From positions 372,001 to 436,000 of the forward strand of contig CAVWAL010000009.1 in assembly GCA_963752935.1 (NCBI GenBank): 64,000 nucleotides of DNA, written 5' to 3'. A program made the translations under genes and the position numbers. Origin of the DNA: RI-153 sp963752935. Its GTDB lineage: Bacteria > Chloroflexota > Anaerolineae > Caldilineales > Caldilineaceae. The notes under the pieces are model-generated. The model saw only the letters and a program-made list of their open reading frames with translations. It was not told where the DNA came from and did no database searches. Within the stretch, counting starts at the first letter, position 1; each line of letters starts with the position of its first letter. Shown one piece after another: positions 1 to 7,368 of this stretch.

Positions 1-128
1 AAGTGGTGAACGAAACCCCATACGAGGCGTGGTTCTTTAAAGTCAAACCCGGCGAAAATGTTGAAAAGGAATTGAACCGGCTCATGTCGCCCAAGGACTA
101 TGACGCCTTTGTAGACGAAGAACACTAA
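1..128 (+). CDS. C-terminal end of an unidentified protein (partial)
   Basis: The reading frame beginning at base 3 is open from the window edge to a TAA at 126-128 and gives 41 residues. The tail is acidic and ends in DEEH, with aromatic residues early on (YEAWFF). I do not recognise the family from this short piece. It points toward the minus-strand HIT gene, so the two are convergent, with only 36 bases between their stop codons. The coding call rests on the open frame and codon-like composition only. Confidence 0.55.
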   Translation, partial: VVNETPYEAWFFKVKPGENVEKELNRLMSPKDYDAFVDEEH

Positions 129-164
129 GTAGTAATCTCCGATAGAGAAGAACAACGGATACCG

Positions 165-632
165 CTACTGGAGGGAAAGAAGAACGCGTCGAACCTGGGC
201 CGAGAGTTCGTTCATCCTGTCTTCGCCGACTCGATCTTCCTCTGGAACGCCCAAATACTCAAAGATCTTTGTGCTGCGCCGATCTTCTGGCAGGTCCGCC
301 ATGCGCGGCACAATATGAAAATGGACGTGTGGATGCTCTACCGCTTCGGCAAACTGGATCACATACGTTTTGATGCAGCCCGTGATTTCCTTCAAGGCAA
401 GGGAAACGCGCCGGATCAAGAGGCCCAGTTCCGCCGCTTCTTCATCGGTCATCTCGTCGATCGCCGTCATATGCCGGCGCGCCACCAATACCAGCCAGCC
501 GGGCAGCGACGTGTTGAAGCTATGCACTACGTCCCAATACTGGGTGCGATGGATAGCGTCCCACAACGGCGCGTCGCCTGCGTCACGGCGAGCAGTCAGT
601 TCACAGGTGCGACAACGGTCCATGTTCATCAC
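165..632 (-). CDS. HIT family protein (histidine triad nucleotide-binding)
   Basis: The 155-residue product has the histidine triad HPHVHFH at residues 100-106, the catalytic signature of HIT hydrolases and transferases that cleave nucleotide phosphoramidates or dinucleotides. The core VHSFNTSLPGWLVLVARRH (about residues 36-54) matches the first half of the HIT fold. A CRTC pair near the N-terminus (residues 7-10) is common in HIT proteins with a zinc-ribbon-like start. The length is normal for the family. Translation could begin at residue 1 or at Met4. The gene stands alone, with a convergent partial gene downstream and a long repeat-bearing gap upstream. The physiological substrate cannot be told from sequence. 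Confidence 0.9.
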   Translation of the reverse strand: MMNMDRCRTCELTARRDAGDAPLWDAIHRTQYWDVVHSFNTSLPGWLVLVARRHMTAIDEMTDEEAAELGLLIRRVSLALKEITGCIKTYVIQFAEAVEHPHVHFHIVPRMADLPEDRRSTKIFEYLGVPEEDRVGEDRMNELSAQVRRVLLSLQ

Positions 633-745
633 GCCTCCCTATCATCAATTGCAGTGTCATTGCTACCACCTTACCGTAACAGTATCGGTTGCGGAACACA
701 AGGTACCCGCGCATCGGCGCATCGGGGTGCGTCCCAAGTATTTCG

Positions 746-879
746 GTTCTGATCTTCAGGGCAGCTACGCAGAACGGACCGGCACGGAGGCCGGTCCCTA
801 CACGTAGGGATGGACCTCCGTGTCCATCCGTTGTGGCTTCCTGGTAGACATGGACCCATCCAATACTATGGGACACACC
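746..879. repeat. 134-bp dispersed repeat, copy 1, with two loop-complementary hairpins
   Basis: This stretch aligns without gaps to 62591-62724 (constant offset 61845, about nine mismatches). It contains hairpin 1 (stem GGACCGG/CCGGTCC, 776-782 with 791-797, loop CACGGAGG) and hairpin 2 (stem GGATGGAC/GTCCATCC, 808-815 with 822-829, loop CTCCGT). The loop of hairpin 2 is the exact reverse complement of ACGGAG inside loop 1, so the two could pair loop to loop or refold into one long stem. No coding potential is shared by the copies. It resembles REP/MITE-type intergenic elements, but I cannot assign a named family. Confidence 0.85.
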
Positions 880-989
880 AGCCGCAGCGAAACATGCGAC
901 CGCGACAGCAGACGATAGTTTCGAATGTGCCGTGGGTGATGAGCGTCGGTGCTACCGCTCCTCATCCTCTGTACCGTCTTGAAATTGTT

Positions 990-1026
990 AAGAGCGGCAT
1001 CCACGACGGATGCCGCTCTTTGTTTC
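990..1026 (+). terminator. Terminator-like hairpin without an obvious upstream gene
   Basis: There is a perfect 13-bp stem, AAGAGCGGCATCC at 990-1002 pairing with 1008-1020 across a five-base loop, followed by TTTGTTT-like sequence. A rho-independent terminator on the plus strand would end a transcript coming from 633-989, yet no plus-strand gene lies there. It may close a small RNA, insulate the operon at 1313, or be part of a structured leader. Confidence 0.55.
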
Positions 1027-1312
1027 CCCCCATTTACCCCATAGTGCCCCCGCCGGCCGGCTGTTCTTCATTTGTACCGATTTTGTACCGGGGCTTGTAA
1101 CCCATCCATCTACCGTGATATATAGCCAATCACCTTACTTTTTCTTAACATAGGTCTTGTAGCGAGCCTCCACAGTACGCGAGCTACTCGATCCATGAGA
1201 ATCGTTCGAAGAACTTTCGAGACAGAGGGAACAAATTTCCCTCCGTTCATCTAAATTCACTTCTGTGAAGCTCACTTTTAGTAGACAACTTTTCAAATGA
1301 AAAGGAGAGAAC

Positions 1313-2144
1313 ATGGCTAACCAACAGAGCAACAGGAACATGACTTCCCAGACCAATGCAGGTAGCACGGCAGAGAAAGCGCAATCCAAAGTGGCAGAGA
1401 CTGCAAAGTCAGCCGCAGACGAAGCGCAACATCAAGCGCAGAAGGCTGCCGGCAAAGTAGAAGAACAGACGCGAGCTACGATCAACACGCGCAAGGATCA
1501 GGCGGCCGATCAACTTGACGGGATTGCCTCTGCCTTCCGCGAGACAGGTCATCAGTTGCGCGACCAGGACAGCGACTGGGCCGCCGGCTATGCCGAGAAC
1601 CTGGCCGATCAGGTGGAACGGTTCTCCGGCTATTTACATAACGGCGATTTCAACCAGTTCCTGTCGGATGCGGAAGATCTCAGCGCGTCGTCAGCCTGAG
1701 ATCTTCCTGGGTGGCGCCTTTACGCTGGGTCTGGTCGCAGCACGCTTCTTCAAGAGCTCATCGCCAGATCGAGGGCGCTCTTACGGAAGAAGCTACCCGC
1801 GGCGCAGTTACAGCACAGGGGCACGACGCGCCGGCTGGGAATATGGTGAAGACTGGCGCAACGAGCCATCGGGGCGCGGCACCTACGATCCCAACCGCTA
1901 TGGCACAGAGAGCGTGGAGAATTACCCGGTAGCAACCGGTGCACGCACGACGACAGCACGCACTGAGACAACGACAACGCCCACCGGCACATCTTATCCA
2001 GCTTCCGAATCAACACGCACCGCCAACAGAAACATGGAAAATGCGGCTGTCACCAATCCAAATAGTAGCGAAACGCAGAGCATGCACACCACCGGCCATG
2101 TCAACAAGAAAAATGACCAAACAAAGGCGGAGGATAAGGAATGA
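1313..2144 (+). CDS. Hydrophilic protein with one membrane-anchor segment, apparently frameshifted
   Basis: Two overlapping frames together make one protein of about 276 residues. The first frame (1313-1699) gives an Ala/Glu/Lys/Gln-rich, probably helical N-terminal half ending artificially in SASSA. The second frame carries on with ARRQPEIFLGGAFTLGLVAARFFKSS, a hydrophobic segment typical of envelope-associated proteins found beside DUF1469/DUF3618 genes, then an Arg/Tyr/Thr-rich tail. The switch falls at about 1678-1690; dropping one base restores a continuous frame, and the total then divides by three. A good Shine-Dalgarno (AAAAGGAGAG) precedes the ATG. The stop overlaps the next start as ATGA. 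The function is unknown; a role in envelope stress is inferred from neighbours only. Confidence 0.7.
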
Positions 2145-2767
2145 CAGCACAACGCCCAAGACAAGAACATGACACGACCGCGGACTACGGGTATGACAAC
2201 GACGGTCATCAACGTGCACGGGATATTGGACCAGAGGAAAACCGGGCACGCTATACCGCCTATCGAGAGACTGAGTACGAACAAGTCGATCCACGGCAGA
2301 CAGATCCAAGATTGAACGACTATCGGCAGACCGAGTACCGGCAAGACGCCTACCGCGAGACCGTGTCCTCCCGAATGGCAACAAAAGCGAGTGAGCCGAC
2401 ACTGGGTGATCTCTTCACGGCCCTGTCACAGAATTTCTCGACGCTGATGCGCGAGGAGTTCCGTCTGGCCCAGGCGGAACTGAAGCAGAAAGGCAAGAAG
2501 GCGCTGAGCGGCATTATTTCGCTAAGTATCGGCGGATTTATTGCCTATGCGGGTTTTCTAATGTTGCTGGTTGCAGCCATCATTGGGTTGGCTTACTGGA
2601 TCGAACTCTGGTTGTCGGCTCTGATCGTGGGTGCTGTGGTTGCGATTATCGGCGCCATCATGATCTCTAGTGGCCTTGGCAAACTACGAAACATTGATCC
2701 AACGCCGCACCAGACCGTCGAGACGCTGCAAGAGGACAAAGAGTGGATAAAGAGGCAGGTAAAATGA
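2141..2767 (+). CDS. Phage-holin-like membrane protein (DUF1469 family)
   Basis: The 208-residue product has a long polar N-terminus rich in Tyr, Arg and Gln with repeated YRxTEYxQ-like units (about residues 40-72). An amphipathic linker follows (LFTALSQNFSTLMREEFRLAQAELKQKGKK), then two membrane helices at about residues 123-150 and 157-178. The linker plus paired helices is the hallmark of the DUF1469 'phage holin family' proteins, which despite the name are chromosomal inner-membrane proteins without proven lysis activity. The start overlaps the upstream stop (ATGA), and its own stop overlaps the next start in the same way, so three genes are translationally coupled. The repeat-rich N-terminus is longer than in typical members. 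Confidence 0.8.
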   Translation: MTAQRPRQEHDTTADYGYDNDGHQRARDIGPEENRARYTAYRETEYEQVDPRQTDPRLNDYRQTEYRQDAYRETVSSRMATKASEPTLGDLFTALSQNFSTLMREEFRLAQAELKQKGKKALSGIISLSIGGFIAYAGFLMLLVAAIIGLAYWIELWLSALIVGAVVAIIGAIMISSGLGKLRNIDPTPHQTVETLQEDKEWIKRQVK

Positions 2768-3909
2768 CACAGACACCCCGACGCTCCAATCCAGAGTCTG
2801 ATATCGATCGTCAGTACGAAACCCCGGTTGCAGGAATGCCGGCGCAGCAGGTTCATCGACAACCAGAGGTTCGAGAACCGGTGGACAGCGACGATCCCAA
2901 CGCCATCCGACATAACATCGAGCAGACACGCGCGGAGATGGGACAGACCATCGACCGCATCCAGGATCGACTCGACCCCGCGAGGCTGCGCTCCGAAGCA
3001 GAAGAAGCGGTACGCGAGGCAACCATAGGAAGGATAGAGAATATGGCATACGACGCCAAACGAAAAGCAAAACGAGCACAACGTAGCATGATGCAGAAGG
3101 TGAAAGACAACCCCATTCCATCGGCACTGATTGGATTGGGCGTAGGCTGGTTCTTGATGGGCGATAGCGGCGACGACTACGGCGACGAGTACTACTATCG
3201 ATATGGCCGTCCCTACGTGTCGACCTACCAGTATGGGACTGATCCCAACTACAACTACGAGTATGACTACGAGGTCTATGACCGGCAGGCCCCCGTTCAG
3301 CCGCAGGCATACGCCGAGTACGATAGGCGCTATGCCGAGACCCCCAGTGAACGCCGCTACTCAAGTCAGTACGAAGGTAGTAGCTATCGCGGCGGCGACG
3401 GCAGAAGCACCATGGAAGAAATGCGCCGTCGCAAAGACGAAACGATGGGATCGATCCGTGAAGGAACCGACGAGATGCGCCGTCGCAAAGATGAAGCGAT
3501 GGGATCGATCCGTGAAGGAACCGAAGAATTCACCGACGAGATGCAGCATCGCGCCGAACAGCTCCGCTATGAAGCAATGCGACGCCGACGGCAGACCGAA
3601 CGCCAGTTCAACCGGGCCATGGACAACAACCCGCTGGCGGTAGGCGCCTTGACGCTGGCAGCCGGCGCCCTGATCGGGTTGATGATCCCGAGTACGAAGG
3701 TAGAAAACGAGTGGATGGGCGAAGAGCGCGATCACTTGCTCCGTGAAGCCAAAGAGCGCGCACAGCATGAAGCGCAGAAGACGCTCGACCGGGTGCAGAA
3801 CGTGGCCGAAGAGGCCAAAGATGCGGCCACGGACGCGGCCAAGAGCACGGCGGATCGCACCAAAGCCGAAGCCGAACGCCAGAACTTGACCAGCGGTTCA
3901 CGCAGCTAA
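2764..3909 (+). CDS. DUF3618-containing membrane-associated protein with internal repeats
   Basis: The 381-residue product carries a DUF3618-like region at about residues 45-75 (IRHNIEQTRAEMGQTIDRIQDRL). A hydrophobic glycine-rich segment follows (IPSALIGLGVGWFLMG, around 115-130), then a Tyr/Asp-rich stretch, a charged repeat region with two 18-residue copies starting MRRRKDE, a second hydrophobic segment (PLAVGALTLAAGALIGLMIP), and an Ala/Lys/Glu-rich coiled tail. I place the start at the ATG overlapping the previous stop rather than seven codons upstream. DUF3618 proteins accompany DUF1469 proteins in many genomes; the biochemical role is not known. A strong hairpin terminator follows, closing the operon. 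Confidence 0.8.
   Translation: MTQTPRRSNPESDIDRQYETPVAGMPAQQVHRQPEVREPVDSDDPNAIRHNIEQTRAEMGQTIDRIQDRLDPARLRSEAEEAVREATIGRIENMAYDAKRKAKRAQRSMMQKVKDNPIPSALIGLGVGWFLMGDSGDDYGDEYYYRYGRPYVSTYQYGTDPNYNYEYDYEVYDRQAPVQPQAYAEYDRRYAETPSERRYSSQYEGSSYRGGDGRSTMEEMRRRKDETMGSIREGTDEMRRRKDEAMGSIREGTEEFTDEMQHRAEQLRYEAMRRRRQTERQFNRAMDNNPLAVGALTLAAGALIGLMIPSTKVENEWMGEERDHLLREAKERAQHEAQKTLDRVQNVAEEAKDAATDAAKSTADRTKAEAERQNLTSGSRS
3421..3528 (+). repeat. Two tandem 54-bp repeats inside the DUF3618 gene
   Basis: Bases 3421-3474 and 3475-3528 are near-identical in-frame copies. Each encodes an 18-residue unit beginning MRRRKDE and ending EGTDE or EGTEE. The few differences are mostly silent or conservative. The copy number probably varies between strains, lengthening a charged helical spacer. 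Confidence 0.85.
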
Positions 3910-3929
3910 ATCAAACCCAAAGCGTGCAC

Positions 3930-3967
3930 AGCCAGATCACGGCGTTGAACAACGCCGTGATCTGGCT
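3930..3967 (+). terminator. Strong hairpin terminator after the DUF3618 gene
   Basis: There is a perfect 17-bp stem, AGCCAGATCACGGCGTT at 3930-3946 with its complement at 3951-3967, and a GAAC loop. There is no clear T-run afterwards (ATATTGCCC), so termination efficiency is uncertain. The position 20 bases after the stop and the stem length support a transcript end. Confidence 0.7.
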
Positions 3968-4062
3968 ATATTGCCCGCACCATTGATACATCAGGAAAGA
4001 GGCATCTGGTCAAGACGTTCCCCCTGGACTGGAGAGATAGCCGCGAGAAGGGAAGAGGTACA

Positions 4063-4959
4063 ATGAATCCCAAGCAGGGATGGTCATTACTAAAAGCATC
4101 AGCTAAAGAATTTCAAAAAGACAAAGGTACACGGCTTGCAGCAGCGTTGTCGTATTATACGGCCGTTTCGATCGCGCCGCTATTGGTCTTCGTCTTGTTG
4201 ATCCTGGGATTTGTGGTGGGCCAAAACACGGCCCAGAGTCAGATTCTGTCGCAACTGCAAACGTTTTTCGGTCAACAGGGCATGACCTTTATCCGCGATA
4301 TTGTGGAAAACGCCAATCAGCCTACCGTAGGCAGCATTGCCGGTTTCCTCAGTTTGGCAACGCTGATCTGGGGTTCCACCAACCTCTTTGCCTATCTGCA
4401 AGAGACCCTTAACGCAGTTTGGAATGTCAAGCCACCCAGCAACAGAAGTGCAGTCAAACAGACACTCAAGAAGCGACTGTTGGCCTTTCTTGTTGTGCTC
4501 GGCATCGGCTTCTTCTTGATACTGTCGCTCGTTCTCAGCGCTGTGTTGTCGGTGGTGTCGAGCACGGTTACAAACGTATTGCCGGGCGGTGAGCTGCTCT
4601 GGCGCGTGATCGAGAACGGCGTTTCGCTCATTATCATATCGCTGCTCTTTGGTCTCGTCCTCAAAGTGTTGCCCAACGCCGAGATCGGTTGGCGGGATGT
4701 TTGGCCGGGCGCTCTCTTCACAGGATTCCTGTTCACACTGGGCAAGATCGGCCTCACCATCTACTTGGGGCGCGCTGCGCCGGGATCTGCCTATGGCGCA
4801 GCAGGTTCAGTGATCGTGTTTCTGCTCTGGGTCTATTTTTCGGCCATAATCTTCCTTTTCGGGGCAGAATTCACCCAGGCCTATGCGACCCGTTTCGGTG
4901 AGGGCATTGAGCCCAACGAAGGATACGACTACTCCCACAGTTCTATACCCGCTGATTAG
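4063..4959 (+). CDS. YihY/virulence factor BrkB family membrane protein
   Basis: The 298-residue product begins with the family signature FQKDKGTRLAAALSYYTAVSIAPLLVFVL and has about six hydrophobic helices spread over residues 30-285. The motif GSTNLFAYLQETLNAVWNVKP in the middle and GAAGSVIVFLLWVYFSAIIFLFGAEFTQAYA near the end are typical of YihY/BrkB proteins. Older annotations call this family ribonuclease BN, which is a misassignment; the true function of most members, possibly transport, is unresolved. The ribosome binding site GAAGAGG precedes the ATG. It sits after the stress-like operon but beyond that operon's terminator, so it is probably transcribed separately. Confidence 0.92.
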   Translation: MNPKQGWSLLKASAKEFQKDKGTRLAAALSYYTAVSIAPLLVFVLLILGFVVGQNTAQSQILSQLQTFFGQQGMTFIRDIVENANQPTVGSIAGFLSLATLIWGSTNLFAYLQETLNAVWNVKPPSNRSAVKQTLKKRLLAFLVVLGIGFFLILSLVLSAVLSVVSSTVTNVLPGGELLWRVIENGVSLIIISLLFGLVLKVLPNAEIGWRDVWPGALFTGFLFTLGKIGLTIYLGRAAPGSAYGAAGSVIVFLLWVYFSAIIFLFGAEFTQAYATRFGEGIEPNEGYDYSHSSIPAD

Positions 4960-5012
4960 CCGCTGAATTTGGGTCCGTTCCTCTGGTTTCTTACCCTGGG
5001 CAGAACCTGGGG

Positions 5013-5018
5013 TAGAAT
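5013..5018 (+). promoter_or_regulatory. Possible -10 box for the sugar-binding lipoprotein gene
   Basis: TAGAAT at 5013-5018 matches a sigma-70-type -10 box in five of six bases. A weak -35-like CTTACC lies about 17 bases upstream. The gene starts at 5049, giving a short leader. The call rests on motif similarity alone. Confidence 0.35.
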
Positions 5019-5048
5019 AGAAACAATCCCGTGCGGATGTTTTGAGTA

Positions 5049-6377
5049 ATGAAACCGGACGATCCCAGGTGGGCGGAAGTGCGAAGTTTCACCCGACATA
5101 ACAGAAGATGGCCTCGCCTTCTATGCCTGGTTTGGACGGCAGGCCTGTTGAGCCTCTGGCTGCTCAGTGGATGTTCATCGCTGTCGCAGCCAGATTTTTC
5201 GCGCCTGCCACTACCGTGGCGCGCCGATGCCGCCGAAGACGCCGCCGTGCCCCTCCGCCTTCTTGTCTGGGACGAAGGTGAACAGACGGAACGACTGCGT
5301 CAAGCGCTGGCAGACTTTGAGGCACAGACCCCCGGGGTTGCTGTGGAGCTCGTCGTCGCCGACGGCTACGAAGCTGAAGTGCAGCGCCGCATGGCTGAGC
5401 AGACCCTACCCGATCTGTTGCTCGTCGACAGCTTCCACTTCCCTGCCCTGGTGGCGGAGGGGCGCCTGTCCCCCGCACAGGGACGGCTCGACGCCGAGGA
5501 CGATTTCTACACGAAGTTGGTCGATGCATTTCGCCATGACGGCTCGCTCTACTGTCTGCCCCGAGAAGTGCGCACCCTGGTACTCATTTACGCCCGCGCT
5601 GACTTTGCACCAAAAGGGCTGGAACCGCCCCGCACATGGGACGAAACACGCCAGATTGCGGAAGAACTCACCGATCTGAACACCGGCAGCTTTGGCTTGA
5701 TCGTCTCCCCGGATCTGTCGCGTTGGTTGCCCTTTCTCTATCAGGCCGGCGGAGAAATCATGGATGCCGAGGGGCGCATGGCCCTCGATACCCCCGCCGC
5801 CGCGGCCGCCCTCGACTACTATATTGCCATCTTCCGCGACAATTTCGCCGGTCAACCCGGCGAATCGAATAGCAGTTGGGCAGGCGAAGTGCTGGGTAAG
5901 CGAAAAGGGAGCATGGCCGTTGAAGGCAATTGGATCGTCCCCTACTTCGCCGACAATTTTCCTGATTTCAGCTATGGCATTGCCCCGCTTCCGAGTGGAC
6001 CCGGTGGGCGAGGCAGCGTGGCATTCACCAGTTGCTATGTAGTCAGCGCAGCCAGCAGCCGCCCGGATCAAGCCTTTGCCCTCGCCAATTTTCTAACCAG
6101 CACTGAAATCATGCAGAGCCTGACCAGTACACCCGCTTTCATGCCCACTCGCCTATCGCTGCGTGCAGTCTGGATTGATCAATTTCCCGCGCTCTCGCCC
6201 TTCCTCGACGCGCTGCCCGATGCCCGCGTCTGGCAGTTACCGCCCGGCTTCGACGCCTTCCTGCGCACCTTCAACCGCAGCATGCTCACCCTCTACAGCG
6301 CCGACATCGAAGCCGCCGATCTGCTCGATAACATGCAGCGGCTCGGCACACTCATCCTGAGCCGGCAACGCGACTGA
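5049..6377 (+). CDS. Extracellular solute-binding lipoprotein (family 1, sugar ABC type)
   Basis: The 442-residue product has a basic start, a hydrophobic signal (LLCLVWTAGLLSLWLLSGC) and a lipobox LSGC at about residues 39-42, so it should be a membrane-anchored lipoprotein. The rest matches family 1 periplasmic binding proteins: LRLLVWDEGEQTERLRQALADFEAQTPGV near the start, PDLLLVDSFHFPALV, and GSMAVEGNWIVPYFADNFPDFSYGIAPLP in the second lobe. Such proteins deliver sugars or oligosaccharides to an ABC importer. No permease or ATPase gene flanks it here, so it is either an orphan binding protein serving a distant importer or a regulator-type receptor. The ligand cannot be named. Confidence 0.88.
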   Translation: MKPDDPRWAEVRSFTRHNRRWPRLLCLVWTAGLLSLWLLSGCSSLSQPDFSRLPLPWRADAAEDAAVPLRLLVWDEGEQTERLRQALADFEAQTPGVAVELVVADGYEAEVQRRMAEQTLPDLLLVDSFHFPALVAEGRLSPAQGRLDAEDDFYTKLVDAFRHDGSLYCLPREVRTLVLIYARADFAPKGLEPPRTWDETRQIAEELTDLNTGSFGLIVSPDLSRWLPFLYQAGGEIMDAEGRMALDTPAAAAALDYYIAIFRDNFAGQPGESNSSWAGEVLGKRKGSMAVEGNWIVPYFADNFPDFSYGIAPLPSGPGGRGSVAFTSCYVVSAASSRPDQAFALANFLTSTEIMQSLTSTPAFMPTRLSLRAVWIDQFPALSPFLDALPDARVWQLPPGFDAFLRTFNRSMLTLYSADIEAADLLDNMQRLGTLILSRQRD

Positions 6378-6432
6378 ACCGATAAATCGATCTCAAGCCT
6401 TCCCAAGACAACTTTCCACTTTGCTTACTTAT

Positions 6433-6460
6433 TTGATAGACTTGCTGAGTATCGTATAAA
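6433..6460 (+). promoter_or_regulatory. Sigma-70-like promoter of the SDR/USP operon
   Basis: TTGATA at 6433-6438 and TATAAA at 6455-6460 are separated by 16 bases. They lie 50 bases before the start codon at 6511, which has an AAGGAGG ribosome binding site. Both boxes match consensus in five of six positions. Confidence 0.6.
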
Positions 6461-6510
6461 GGGCGGCCTCTTATGGGCGCGTAGCCGCATTCCATCAAGG
6501 AGGCATTTTC

Positions 6511-7368
6511 ATGTCAGCAGTTCATTCTGTCTTGATCACCGGGGCGTCCACGGGGATCGGCAAAGCCTGCGCGCTGTGGATGGATCGCCTGGGCTGGCGG
6601 GTCTTCGCCGGGGTGCGCAAAGCCCAGGACGCCGACCAATTGCGCCAGGAAGGATCGAATCGACTCCAGCCGATCTTCATCGACGTGACCGACAGCGACA
6701 GCATTGCCGGCGCCGCTGCCGAGATTGAACAAACGCTCGCCGGGCAGGGGCTGCATGGATTGGTCAACAATGCAGGCGTGGCCTTTGGCGCCATTTTGGA
6801 GTTCATGCCCCTTGATCACCTGCGCCAACAACTTGAGATCAACGTGGTTGGTCAGTTGGCGGTCACGCAACCAATGATTCCGCACTTGCGTACGGTCGGC
6901 GGGCGCATCGTCAATATGAGTTCGATCGCCGGGCGTTGCGTTTCCCCCGTTCTCGGACCATATGCAGCATCGAAATTTGCGTTGGAAGCGCTGACCGACG
7001 CGCTGCGCTACGAGCTGCATGCGTGGGGCATTCACGTTGCCGCCGTGGAACCCGGCGATATCGCTACCCCTATCTGGGAAAAGTCGCTGGCCGAAGCGAA
7101 AAAATGGCTCGACTCCTATCCGCCCGAAGCGCAACAACTCTACGGACCGCTCATCGACGGCGCCCTCAAAAAGGTGGGGAACAGAGACGGCAGCCCTGCA
7201 GACGAAGTGGCGAAGGCCGTGGCCCACGCCCTCACCGCGCCGCAACCGAAGATCCGCTACGTTGTCGGGCGCGACGCTCAGATTCGCCTGTTGCTGGACA
7301 AACTGCCCGACGCACTCGTCGACCGGATCATCTTTAGGCAGTTGCCCGCCTATGGAGACCAGCAATGA
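6511..7368 (+). CDS. SDR family oxidoreductase
   Basis: The 285-residue product is a classical short-chain dehydrogenase. It shows the cofactor motif TGASTGIGKA at residues 10-19, NNAGV around 86-90, the catalytic Ser in MSSIAGR and the YAASK active-site pair. The C-terminus is slightly extended, with a helical lid like that of retinol-dehydrogenase-type SDRs. It should reduce or oxidise a carbonyl/alcohol using NAD(P); the substrate is unknown. A strong Shine-Dalgarno AAGGAGG precedes the ATG. Its stop codon overlaps the start of the USP gene (ATGA), so the two are translationally coupled. Confidence 0.93.
   Translation: MSAVHSVLITGASTGIGKACALWMDRLGWRVFAGVRKAQDADQLRQEGSNRLQPIFIDVTDSDSIAGAAAEIEQTLAGQGLHGLVNNAGVAFGAILEFMPLDHLRQQLEINVVGQLAVTQPMIPHLRTVGGRIVNMSSIAGRCVSPVLGPYAASKFALEALTDALRYELHAWGIHVAAVEPGDIATPIWEKSLAEAKKWLDSYPPEAQQLYGPLIDGALKKVGNRDGSPADEVAKAVAHALTAPQPKIRYVVGRDAQIRLLLDKLPDALVDRIIFRQLPAYGDQQ

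Larger units (their letters stand above)
633..1312. other. 680-bp intergenic region with repeat element, hairpin and promoter zone
   Basis: No convincing gene is present; the short open frames have no family features. The gap holds copy 1 of the 134-bp dispersed repeat (746-879), an orphan terminator-like hairpin (990-1026), and an AT-richer stretch from about 1130 to 1310 that should contain the promoter of the operon starting at 1313. The ribosome binding site AAAAGGAGAG lies just before that ATG. Confidence 0.6.
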
